Assembly: GCA_041665785.1 (NCBI GenBank)
Contig: JBAYIE010000015.1
Location: forward strand, 31,583 to 95,582
Origin: JBAYIE01 sp041665785
GTDB lineage: Bacteria > Bacteroidota > Bacteroidia > UKL13-3
Direction of reading: 5' to 3'
Length of the DNA: 64,000 nucleotides
Made by a program: the position numbers and the translations under genes. Shown here in pieces: positions 52,971-59,954 of this stretch. Numbering within the stretch: the first letter of the stretch is position 1; each line of letters begins with the position of its first letter. The notes beneath the pieces were generated by a model, which saw only the letters and a list, made by a program, of their open reading frames with translations, ran no database searches and was not told where the DNA came from.

Positions 52971-53753
52971 TCAATAACTTTTAATTTCAATACCTCCGAA
53001 TAAACAGGTTCCACGCAATACCAACACTTTGTCGGACGACTGAACCGGATCTGCATGAACCGGACGTTTGTCTTCAATGCCACCCATCACGGCCACCAAA
53101 TCGTGGTGCTGAATATCCCAATGTGCTGGCACGATAAGCTTTGTACCTCCAAATACCTGTGTCAATTCCATTACAGCTTTCCCAGTGAAGTCGGCTTGCA
53201 TCAGGTTCACCTCCGCTCCACCGAAAACACAAACGACATCTCCCCCTTTAAAATTTTTAGAAAGGATATGTTTTTTTACCCCGGCAAAAATCGAAACAGT
53301 TTCGATCATGTCTTCATCTGTCTGACCTTCCTTGTTCTCCCATTCCCATTTCTGTTTCCAGTCATGTTCACCTCGCCTCCATTGCCGGCAATGCTGAAAT
53401 TGACGGCGCGGTTTGAACAGAATAAATAATCCGGCAAGAATCACCACCACAGGCCAGATAAACGACTTATTGAAATATTCGGGATAGATATCGCCGAGCA
53501 GAAAAACTCCACCCACTGCCATCAGCAGAAACCAACCGGGATTGCGAAATTTATGTTTGATGCCGATGTAAAATCCGATTACAATCAGCAATGTTTTCCA
53601 GGATATCAACCAGTGCGGAATATCATACCCCAGTTCGCGCAGGAGCATAACCACTCCGATCGACACAATAATCAGCCCTCCGGCAACTTTACCCCGGTTA
53701 TTCGGAGTGTAATTACCTGCATCTTGTTCATCCTTTTTATTTATCACGTCCAT
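52971..53753 (-). CDS. LiaF-like membrane protein
   Basis: A 260-aa protein with about four membrane segments (residues 22-110: GGLIIVSIGVVMLL, LLIVIGFYIGI, FLLMAVGGVFLLG, WPVVVILAGLFILF), a charged linker with a His/Trp-rich patch, and a C-terminal beta-helix-like domain (SIFAGVKKHILS, CVFGGAEVNL, VFGGTKLIVP, AVMGGIEDKRP). This is the LiaF_C arrangement. In Firmicutes LiaF inhibits the LiaRS sensor under no stress. Here it heads an operon with DUF4288, LytS-like and LytTR genes, so a similar inhibitory or sensing role is likely. Confidence 0.85.
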   Translation of the reverse strand: MDVINKKDEQDAGNYTPNNRGKVAGGLIIVSIGVVMLLRELGYDIPHWLISWKTLLIVIGFYIGIKHKFRNPGWFLLMAVGGVFLLGDIYPEYFNKSFIWPVVVILAGLFILFKPRRQFQHCRQWRRGEHDWKQKWEWENKEGQTDEDMIETVSIFAGVKKHILSKNFKGGDVVCVFGGAEVNLMQADFTGKAVMELTQVFGGTKLIVPAHWDIQHHDLVAVMGGIEDKRPVHADPVQSSDKVLVLRGTCLFGGIEIKSY

Positions 53754-53918
53754 ATTGCCTTAATTCGGATTCAAAAGTGCAGAACTCCGGGCGGGCGAAC
53801 AAGGGAAATTAGACAAGCAGGAACAGAAGATCGGTAAACCCTGACCTTTTAAAGGTGAATGTAGTTATTCAGAGAGATCTTCCCTGAAAATAAGGTAAAA
53901 TGAATTGTGTTATAGGAA

Positions 53919-54314
53919 TTAGTCTTCCTTCATCGCATCCCAGTAGTCTTTGCCATAGGATACCAGAATTTCGGAACCGGCTTTGATATTGCGTGTTGCG
54001 CGGATATAAGGCTTTCCTTTCACCACGTCGTATTTGCAGTTATTGCGGATGCCAGCTACACGGCTCGGACCAGCGGCATCGTTGGCATACCGGCCAATGG
54101 CCCATAAGGTATTCTGAGCATCAACACAATTTTTGGAGTTGATATAAAAATAATAACCGCCTTTCCCTTTCTGTGCTTCATTGCGGGCAAGGCATTCTTT
54201 CCAGGTGAGTTTTTCGCCTTCGTATTCGCATACAATTTCGTCTTTGGCTATATCTTTTGAGGTGTATAATCCCTTTCCTGATTTCGGGATTTTTGATTTT
54301 TTAACGTATAACAT
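53919..54314 (-). CDS. SET-domain protein (putative lysine methyltransferase)
   Basis: A 131-aa protein that is almost only a SET domain: KIPKSGKGLYTSKDIAKDEIVCEYEG at the N-terminus (shown in part), YFYINSKNCVDA in the centre, RYANDA and NNCKYDV in place of the usual N-H-S-C-x-P-N knot, and the C-terminal AGSEILVSYGKDYW. SET proteins methylate lysine side chains using SAM. No pre- or post-SET cysteines are seen. The Met at 54314 (MLYVKKSKIP) fits the family start; the frame opens at 54341. It is divergent from xth. Confidence 0.83.
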   Translation of the reverse strand: MLYVKKSKIPKSGKGLYTSKDIAKDEIVCEYEGEKLTWKECLARNEAQKGKGGYYFYINSKNCVDAQNTLWAIGRYANDAAGPSRVAGIRNNCKYDVVKGKPYIRATRNIKAGSEILVSYGKDYWDAMKED

Positions 54315-54492
54315 TGCGGCGCGAATATGCACAAAAATCATTGGAAAGATGAGAGTTTATAAGTAAGTGTCGTTATACTTTGAGATAAGAGATCTGTGTT
54401 TAGGTGTTTATGAGGGAGTATATTCAACATTCATATCTTCTAAACACATATCCCTTAAACACATATCTCCTATTACATTTCCCAATACTTCC

Positions 54493-54500
54493 TATATTTG
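54493..54500 (+). promoter_or_regulatory. -7 promoter box of xth
   Basis: TATATTTG matches TAnnTTTG exactly and ends 5 bp before the ATG at 54506. It predicts a leaderless or near-leaderless transcript and rules out the upstream Met codons of the open frame, which begins at 54404. No -33 TTG at normal spacing. Confidence 0.5.
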
Positions 54501-54505
54501 ATCAT

Positions 54506-55264
54506 ATGGAAATTGTCTCTTATAATGTCAACGGAATACGCGCGGCCATCAGCAAAGGCTTACCGGAATGGATGGAAAAACGCAATGCGGATGTGTATTG
54601 CTTTCAGGAAACAAAGGCTTCCCGCGATCAGGTAGATTGCGAAGTATTCGAAAAATTGGGTTACAAACATTTTTGGTTTTCGGCCGAAAAAAAGGGATAC
54701 AGCGGAGTGGCTATTTTTACCAAACTTGATCCCACTCATGTTGAATACGGGTTTGGCGATAAGGCGTATGATAACGAAGGTCGCATCGTACGGTGCGATT
54801 TCGGGGATTTGTCGGTAGCCAGCTTATACATTCCCTCGGGGTCGAGCGGAGAAGAACGACAGGCATTTAAAATGAAATGGCTGGATTATTTTCATCAATA
54901 CGCTAAAAAACTCAGTACCCAAAAAAGCAAATTACTCATCTGCGGAGACTACAATATTTGCCACAAGCCGATCGATATTCACGACCCGGTTGGGAACAAA
55001 AACAGTTCGGGTTTTCTGCCGGAAGAACGCGACTGGATGTCGTCGTTTATTGATAGCGGTTATGTAGATACCTTTCGGGAATTTAATACCGAGCCACATC
55101 AATACAGCTGGTGGACCTTCCGGGCCAATGCGCGTGCCAATAACAAGGGATGGCGAATCGACTATTGCATGGCAACACAACCTTTGCGCAACCAGTTAAA
55201 AGAGGCAGGTATATTACCCGATATCAAACATTCGGATCATTGTCCGGTTTGGGTGCGATTATAA
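54506..55264 (+). CDS. xth: Exodeoxyribonuclease III
   Basis: A 252-aa AP endonuclease/exonuclease of the EEP fold. Catalytic motifs are SYNVNGIRAA, CFQETKA (metal Glu), SLYIPSGS, GDYNICHKPID and the closing SDHCPVWV. It cleaves DNA at abasic sites in base-excision repair. The upstream open frame consists of repeats of TTAAACACATAT-like sequence and is not coding. Its end overlaps the convergent Rieske-like lipoprotein gene by 6 bp. Confidence 0.94.
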   Translation: MEIVSYNVNGIRAAISKGLPEWMEKRNADVYCFQETKASRDQVDCEVFEKLGYKHFWFSAEKKGYSGVAIFTKLDPTHVEYGFGDKAYDNEGRIVRCDFGDLSVASLYIPSGSSGEERQAFKMKWLDYFHQYAKKLSTQKSKLLICGDYNICHKPIDIHDPVGNKNSSGFLPEERDWMSSFIDSGYVDTFREFNTEPHQYSWWTFRANARANNKGWRIDYCMATQPLRNQLKEAGILPDIKHSDHCPVWVRL

Positions 55265-55735
55265 AGGAGTACTGCTGATATAAATAACGGTGCCTGATTT
55301 TGCCGTATAATATTGTTTGAGCCCTTGTTTGGCTTCTCCGGCTATCGGGCTTCCATAAGTTGCATCAAAAGTAGAGTTGCAACATTTAACCCATCCGGAT
55401 GCTGTATGTTGGCCGCAGCGATAACGGGTTGGAACCGAATCTACCGAAACATAGGCACAGGTTTGTGTGGCATTCACGGGGCAGGTGCGGTCAAACGCCA
55501 CATACTGATCTTCGATGGTATGATAAACCACAATGCCTTTGTTGCCAACCCCGCTCAGGTAAACATATCCTTGCAGTTGATTCAATGCCATGTATTGTGC
55601 AAACGACATATCCACCTGTGTATTGACATGAACCGGAGTGAAAAAATCGGTAGTTGTAGCCGAATTGGTATTACTCTTCTTACAGGCCTGACTCAACATG
55701 CTCAGTGAAAAAACGAAGAGCAACAACCTATTCAT
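55259..55735 (-). CDS. Rieske-like lipoprotein with altered cluster ligands
   Basis: A 158-aa lipoprotein (lipobox LSQAC, C18). The C-terminal part resembles a Rieske fold: IVVYHTIEDQYVAFDRTCP, then CCNSTFDATYGSPIAGEAKQGLKQY matching the CPCHGSxFDxxGxxxxGPAxxxL block. The canonical C-x-H and C-x2-H pairs are not conserved: the first reads C85-P-V and the second V116-x2-C119. Other residues (C93, C107, H110) could compensate, so cluster binding is open. The Met at 55735 is chosen because it starts the signal peptide; it overlaps the dehydrogenase gene by 8 bp. Confidence 0.72.
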   Translation of the reverse strand: MNRLLLFVFSLSMLSQACKKSNTNSATTTDFFTPVHVNTQVDMSFAQYMALNQLQGYVYLSGVGNKGIVVYHTIEDQYVAFDRTCPVNATQTCAYVSVDSVPTRYRCGQHTASGWVKCCNSTFDATYGSPIAGEAKQGLKQYYTAKSGTVIYISSTPL

Positions 55736-56585
55736 ACGTATAAAATCCTTTTCCACTTTTACGGCCATGATGTCCTGCATCCACTTTCTGCTGCTGAATG
55801 CGGCTGGGTCTGAATTTTGCGTCCTGATGAAACAAGGCAAACATGGATGAAGTAACTGCGAAATTGGTATCTACGCCGATGAGATCCATCAAACGGAACG
55901 GGCCCATTTTAAACCCATTGTTTTCCATCAATGCATCGATGGTGGATATATCAGCCACTTGTTCTTCGGCAAGTTTTAAGCCCTCCACATAATAATGACG
56001 GGCCACGCGATTTACTATAAATCCGGGTGCATCGGCTGCGTTTACACAGGTTTTACCGGTTTTTTCAATCAGGTTTTTACATAAGGTAACTACTGCGGGA
56101 TCTGTTTCTACTCCTGAAATAATTTCCACCAGTTTCATGACCGGTGCCGGATTAAAAAAATGGATTCCTAAAAAACGTTCAGGATTTGGAATTCCTGCCG
56201 CAATGCGGGTAATCGGAATAGAAGAAGTATTGCTGGCTAAAATTGTATCCTGCGGATTTATGGCGGCTACTGCTTTAAAAAATTGCTGTTTTACCTCCAG
56301 TTTTTCCACAATGGCTTCAATCAATAAATCACATTGGAGCTCATTCACATCGGTTGTAAGCGCAATGTGCAAAAGAATCGCATCCTTTTCGGTTGCAGTT
56401 AATTTACCTTTATCTACCTGACTTTGTAAAGAGCCGGAGATCCCTTCATTGGCTTTGTGCAGCATATCGGCGCTGATATCAAAAAGCAATACAGCATAAC
56501 CGGCACGGGCCATAACCTCTGCAATTCCGGCTCCCATGGTTCCGGCTCCGGCTACTGCAATACTTTTAATATCTGATTTCACCAT
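55728..56585 (-). CDS. 3-hydroxyacyl-CoA (3-hydroxybutyryl-CoA) dehydrogenase
   Basis: A 285-aa NAD-dependent dehydrogenase with the Rossmann motif GAGTMGAGIAEVMARAG, the catalytic His in GIHFFNPAPVMKLVE, the Asn in FIVNRVARHYY, and the dimerisation domain with GPFRLMDLIGVD. It oxidises 3-hydroxyacyl-CoA (PaaH/Hbd type) in fatty-acid or phenylacetate degradation, or works in reverse in butyrate-type pathways. A near-consensus -7 box TATTTTCG (56594-56587) lies just before ATG 56585; the frame opens at 56606. Confidence 0.88.
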   Translation of the reverse strand: MVKSDIKSIAVAGAGTMGAGIAEVMARAGYAVLLFDISADMLHKANEGISGSLQSQVDKGKLTATEKDAILLHIALTTDVNELQCDLLIEAIVEKLEVKQQFFKAVAAINPQDTILASNTSSIPITRIAAGIPNPERFLGIHFFNPAPVMKLVEIISGVETDPAVVTLCKNLIEKTGKTCVNAADAPGFIVNRVARHYYVEGLKLAEEQVADISTIDALMENNGFKMGPFRLMDLIGVDTNFAVTSSMFALFHQDAKFRPSRIQQQKVDAGHHGRKSGKGFYTYE

Positions 56586-56711
56586 ACGAAAATACAGAAA
56601 ACCCATTCTTTTACCTATTGAACGGAGGAGATTGCTCCTGTATTATGCTGTTTTATATTTTTAAACAAATCAAGTAAAATCCTGTTATTCAATACAAGGG
56701 CATCAAAAAGG

Positions 56712-56742
56712 TTGCCCTGCATTCAAATTATACTTACCTTTG
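56712..56742 (+). promoter_or_regulatory. Bacteroidota promoter of the iron-sulfur carrier gene
   Basis: TTG (56712-56714) and the perfect -7 box TACCTTTG (56735-56742) are 20 bp apart. The predicted start is about 12-14 bp before ATG 56760, and it excludes the upstream Met codon at 56712. Confidence 0.7.
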
Positions 56743-56759
56743 TAAATCAAGATTCTACC

Positions 56760-57086
56760 ATGATTACCGTATCTCAAAAAGCCAAACAACGCATCACCGA
56801 ACTGAAACAGGAAAGCCAGTATTCCGAAGATTTCTTTTTGCGCGTAGGAGTGGAAAGCGGTGGCTGTTCCGGCTTATCGTATAAACTGGATTTCGACCAT
56901 AACCTGAAAGATGGTGATGAAGTAATTGATTACGATGGAGTTAGAGTTGTAACCGACAAACGTAGTGTGTTGTATTTGTTTGGCACCGAGCTCGATTTCT
57001 CCGATGGCCTGAATGGTAAAGGCTTTACCTTCAATAACCCCAACGCATCGCGTACCTGCAGTTGCGGCGAGAGCTTTGCGGTTTAA
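56760..57086 (+). CDS. A-type iron-sulfur cluster carrier (IscA/SufA/ErpA family)
   Basis: A 108-aa protein starting MITVSQKAKQRITELK. The three conserved cysteines are in SGGCSGLSY and at the C-terminus in RTCSCGESF. A-type carriers accept Fe-S clusters from the Suf scaffold and pass them to target proteins, such as IspH encoded in this window. The exact member (SufA, IscA or ErpA) cannot be told from sequence. It stands alone with its own promoter. Confidence 0.92.
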   Translation: MITVSQKAKQRITELKQESQYSEDFFLRVGVESGGCSGLSYKLDFDHNLKDGDEVIDYDGVRVVTDKRSVLYLFGTELDFSDGLNGKGFTFNNPNASRTCSCGESFAV

Positions 57087-57104
57087 GCTTTTTTTATCGA
57101 AAAC

Positions 57105-57134
57105 TTTGATTTTGAATTCCTAACCTTATATTTG
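57105..57134 (+). promoter_or_regulatory. Bacteroidota promoter of rpsT
   Basis: TTTG (57105-57108) and the perfect -7 box TATATTTG (57127-57134) are 18 bp apart. The leader of about 40 nt contains the short palindrome CCTTTT-AA-AAAAGG (57139-57152), which could serve in autoregulation or mRNA stability. Confidence 0.68.
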
Positions 57135-57176
57135 CAGTCCTTTTAAAAAAGGCCAACAAGATAAACAGTTAACAGA

Positions 57177-57509
57177 ATGGCAAACCATAAATCATCCGAA
57201 AAACGCATTCGTAGCAACGCAACCAAACGCTTAAGAAACAGATACCAGGCTAAAACCGTGCGTACTGCAACCAAAGAACTCCGTACTTCTACCGATAAAA
57301 AAGAAGCAGAAGAAATGCTGAAGAAGGTTTCTTCTATGCTGGATAAATTGGCAAAAAAGAATGTAATTCATAAAAACAAAGCAGCCAACCAAAAATCAAA
57401 ACTGGCAAAAGCTGTAAGTAAAATAGGTACTGAAGTAAAAGTTGTAAAACCGAAAGCAGCTAAAAAAGCTATCGTGAAAAAAACTTCGAAAAAATCGGCT
57501 AAGAAGTAA
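57177..57509 (+). CDS. rpsT: 30S ribosomal protein S20 with basic C-terminal extension
   Basis: A 110-aa S20. The core (MANHKSSEKRIRSNATKRLRN in part, TATKELR, AEEMLKKVSSMLDKLAKKNVIHKNKAANQKSKLAK in part) follows the family. After the normal end (about residue 84) there is a tail of about 25 residues made of K, A, V, P and S (VKPKAAKKAIVKKTSKK). It binds 16S rRNA early in 30S assembly. A strong terminator follows. Confidence 0.93.
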   Translation: MANHKSSEKRIRSNATKRLRNRYQAKTVRTATKELRTSTDKKEAEEMLKKVSSMLDKLAKKNVIHKNKAANQKSKLAKAVSKIGTEVKVVKPKAAKKAIVKKTSKKSAKK

Positions 57510-57531
57510 TTCTTAACAATACATATTGAAA

Positions 57532-57562
57532 CCCTGAAGCATCAACGCTTCGGGGTTTTTTA
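57532..57562 (+). terminator. Intrinsic terminator of rpsT
   Basis: CCCTGAAGC (57532-57540) pairs with GCTTCGGGG (57547-57555) with one T-G wobble, loop ATCAAC, then a run of six T. It ends 2 bp before the stop of convergent aat. Confidence 0.88.
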
Positions 57563-57563
57563 T

Positions 57564-58124
57564 TTATAACAAGGCTTCACGCAACCTGCGCTTGTATTCT
57601 TCTCTGGGAATTTCTATTCCACCCAACGATTCCAGATGTGGAGTTAAGTATTGCATATCGAGCAACTGCATTCCTTCCCTTTTCATCCATTGAACCAATT
57701 CTACCAATGCTACTTTGGAAGCATCCGTTTGGGTATAAAACATCGACTCCCCAAAAAAAGCTCCTCCCATAAAAACACCATACAATCCGCCAACCAAATG
57801 TCCTTCCTTATTGCGGGTTTCGAAACTGTGCGCATGCCCCATTTCGTTTAAACGTACAAACACATCAATGATCTCTTCCGAGATCCAGGTATCGGTACGG
57901 GCTGCACACTGACGCATCACTTCCTCAAATGCAGTGTTCATGGATACAGTAAATTTTCCGGATCGCAGGGTTTGTCGTAAAGAGCGACTGATTTTTAACT
58001 CATCCAATGGCAGTATTCCCCGCATTTGCGGTTCATACCAATACAAGGCATTGTTCTCATCGGGTTGGGCCATCGGAAAAATCCCAATGGAATAACCAAA
58101 CAGTACTTCGTCGGGCTGAAGCAT
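57564..58124 (-). CDS. aat: Leucyl/phenylalanyl-tRNA--protein transferase
   Basis: A 186-aa transferase that adds Leu or Phe to proteins with N-terminal Arg/Lys, marking them for ClpS/ClpAP degradation. Signatures are FGYSIGIFPMA, YWYEPQMRGILPLDEL, AARTDTWIS, SFETRNKEGHLVGGLYGVFMGGAFFGESMFY (in part) and LLDMQYLTPHLESLGG. The E. coli enzyme has 234 residues; the shorter form is common in this phylum. It lies 4 bp downstream of the YihY gene. Confidence 0.93.
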   Translation of the reverse strand: MLQPDEVLFGYSIGIFPMAQPDENNALYWYEPQMRGILPLDELKISRSLRQTLRSGKFTVSMNTAFEEVMRQCAARTDTWISEEIIDVFVRLNEMGHAHSFETRNKEGHLVGGLYGVFMGGAFFGESMFYTQTDASKVALVELVQWMKREGMQLLDMQYLTPHLESLGGIEIPREEYKRRLREALL

Positions 58125-58128
58125 GTGC

Positions 58129-59472
58129 TTATATTTCTAAAATATGCAGGTTGCTTTTACTCGCCAGCATATCGTCTTCCATACCTTTGTAACGCTGCAC
58201 AATCCTGTCGTATGTTTCGTTGGGTTTGATTACGACCTTGTCGGCTCCCATCGATTCAATTCTTTCAATAATAAACCCAATATTCAGATATGTTAAATCA
58301 ACGGCAGGGATATAACCGGTTTCTTTGTTGGTTACATGTTGGGTTTGTGCTACCAGTCCGCATTTTTGCAAAATCAACAACAACGATTTGCACAAATTCA
58401 CCGGTACTTCCAGCTCGTCCGATATTTCATGAATCTGCAATGGCTTTTGCGCCTGATGAAACCGTTCCGAAATTATTCGCATCAGATGTATGCAATACAG
58501 AACCCTTGTTTTATGACTGATATTGCTGTTCTGCACTTCTGCTTCAAATTCGCGGATATTCTGCACCGAGTAAGAGATTTCTGCTCCCAACAGCACAATC
58601 ATCCAGCTGAATTGCAACCATGTAATAAATAACGGAATAGATGCAAAACTTCCGTAAATGGCATTGTAATTGGAAACGCCGTATTGAAATTCAATATACC
58701 CCCACTGAAACAATTGAAACACGATACCGGTAACAATTCCTGCATACCAGGCCGAACGTGTTGTTACTCGTGTATTGGGTAAGACCAGGTACAAGAGGAA
58801 AAAGAGTACAATGGTACTCATATAGGGTAAGAACTTAATCCCGAATACGATTAATCCTGTGATGAATGAACCCAGAAAATCGATTTGCTGAATCAGCGAA
58901 CTGAGTTGTGTAGTGATAAAAATATTCAATGCTCCTGATACCACAATAAACAAGGGAGCAAACAACATGATGGAGAGATAATCCGAAAATTTGCGTGTCC
59001 ACGTGCGTGGAGTTTGAACATACCAGATAAAATTAAATGCATCTTCAATATTGCTCAGCACCTGAATTACCGCCCACAGCAACAAGGCAAATCCAAATCC
59101 GGCAATGATGCCTCCTTTGGTTGTGCCTAACAGATTATGTACATACTCTAACAGATTTTCGAGAATGGTGGGTTGGGTAGAAAATGCAACTTTCAGTTGA
59201 TCGGTCAGGTAATCTTCGAGTCCAAATCCTTGTGCAATACCAAAAATCATGGCAATTACCGGAACAATGGCCAACAAACTGTAGAGAGTTAATGCGGTAG
59301 CCCGCAACGATAATTGCTTGCGCGAATAATCCTGAACAGCCAGCATGATAATACGTAAAAGCTTGATAACTCCCCGTTGCCATTTGGGGTATTGATCGAG
59401 TCGCAATTGCCAGATTCCATCAGAGAAATAGACTTTGTAGCGGCTGGTTCTAACTTTCTTTTTTTCGCTCAT
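58129..59472 (-). CDS. YihY/BrkB-family membrane protein with C-terminal winged-helix-like region
   Basis: A 447-aa protein. Residues about 40-310 carry the six hydrophobic helices of the YihY/UPF0761 family (LSLRATALTLYSLLAIVPVIAM, FIWYVQTPRTWTRKFSDYLS, YGSFASIPLFITWLQFSWMIVLLGAEISY, each cut). The C-terminal 120 residues (ISERFHQAQKPLQIHEISDELEVPVNLCKSLL in part, LQKCGLV) look like a winged helix. Function unknown; once misnamed RNase BN. The aat gene follows immediately. Confidence 0.85.
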   Translation of the reverse strand: MSEKKKVRTSRYKVYFSDGIWQLRLDQYPKWQRGVIKLLRIIMLAVQDYSRKQLSLRATALTLYSLLAIVPVIAMIFGIAQGFGLEDYLTDQLKVAFSTQPTILENLLEYVHNLLGTTKGGIIAGFGFALLLWAVIQVLSNIEDAFNFIWYVQTPRTWTRKFSDYLSIMLFAPLFIVVSGALNIFITTQLSSLIQQIDFLGSFITGLIVFGIKFLPYMSTIVLFFLLYLVLPNTRVTTRSAWYAGIVTGIVFQLFQWGYIEFQYGVSNYNAIYGSFASIPLFITWLQFSWMIVLLGAEISYSVQNIREFEAEVQNSNISHKTRVLYCIHLMRIISERFHQAQKPLQIHEISDELEVPVNLCKSLLLILQKCGLVAQTQHVTNKETGYIPAVDLTYLNIGFIIERIESMGADKVVIKPNETYDRIVQRYKGMEDDMLASKSNLHILEI

Positions 59473-59584
59473 AAAGGTTTACACCATTTACGCATCGAAT
59501 CTAGGGGAATTATCGGAATGTTGCTTCATGGGAGGGTAAATGGTCGGGATTTTCATGAATACAACGCGGTAAAGGTTGAAGCAA

Positions 59585-59613
59585 GTCCGCCTTCGCTAAA
59601 GCTACGGCGGGAC
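59585..59613. repeat. Dispersed palindromic element, copy 2
   Basis: GTCCGCC (59585-59591) and GGCGGGAC (59606-59613) bracket TTCGCTAAAGCTAC, forming an imperfect hairpin. It matches the element at 851-876 at 24 of 26 positions and has better-paired ends. It immediately precedes the periodic palindrome array. Confidence 0.72.
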
Positions 59614-59620
59614 GAGGTTG

Positions 59621-59787
59621 AACCGCGTTGCGGTTCGGGGGACGTTGTCGATAGCAGAGTTATGGATGTGCAACCGCGTTGCGGTTGGGGGATTGAGGTC
59701 GCTCAGGAATTATTGAGGTGGAACCGCGTTGCGGTTCTAGGTAGGATGTCGATTGTGGAGGTATTGATGTTGAACCGCGTTGCGGTT
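59621..59787. repeat. Periodic array of four AACCGC-GTT-GCGGTT palindromes
   Basis: The perfect 15-bp palindrome with GTT centre occurs at 59621, 59672, 59722 and 59773, that is every 51, 50 and 51 bp. The intervening 35-36 bp share short pieces (GTCG about 12-16 bp after the palindrome; GATGT or GAGGT before the next), so the unit is a degenerate 50-bp tandem repeat. Flanking bases extend the stem to GAACCGC/GCGGTTC in three copies, and the fourth has CAACCGC/GCGGTTG, a compensated change. Confidence 0.88.
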
Positions 59788-59954
59788 CGGGGAAATTGAT
59801 AAGTCAAGAATCGTGTTAAGTTCAAACTTTTGTGAATCACATAGTGTTTCGGGCAGAGATTCATCCTTTTTTCATTTCAACCGTGACTTCAACCAGTATT
59901 TTTCGTTTTTCATTCCAATTCCAAACAATATCTTCGGATTTTAAATTATACCCG

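Larger units (their letters stand above)
59473..59954. other. Repeat-bearing spacer between YihY and YfhO genes
   Basis: This 480-bp region between divergent genes contains a second copy of the dispersed palindromic element and a periodic array of four GC-rich palindromes, listed separately. The 150 bp before the YfhO start is AT-rich with no clear promoter box. Any Met-started frame through the array is a by-product of the repeats. Confidence 0.6.

Noticed and set aside
54404..54505. Upstream extension of xth
   Set aside because: The extension is translated from TTAAACACATAT-like AT repeats and the -7 box lies within it.
59621..59787. CRISPR array (regularly spaced repeats)
   Set aside because: The repeat is only 15-17 bp, there are four copies, the spacers resemble each other in part, and no cas genes are nearby.
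59377..59799. 140-codon plus-strand frame running through the palindrome array
   Set aside because: It overlaps the YihY start and is translated from the repeat units; no protein features.
59832..59954. Upstream extension of the YfhO-family gene
   Set aside because: Family N-terminus and first membrane helix begin at ATG 59955; the preceding residues come from AT-rich spacer.
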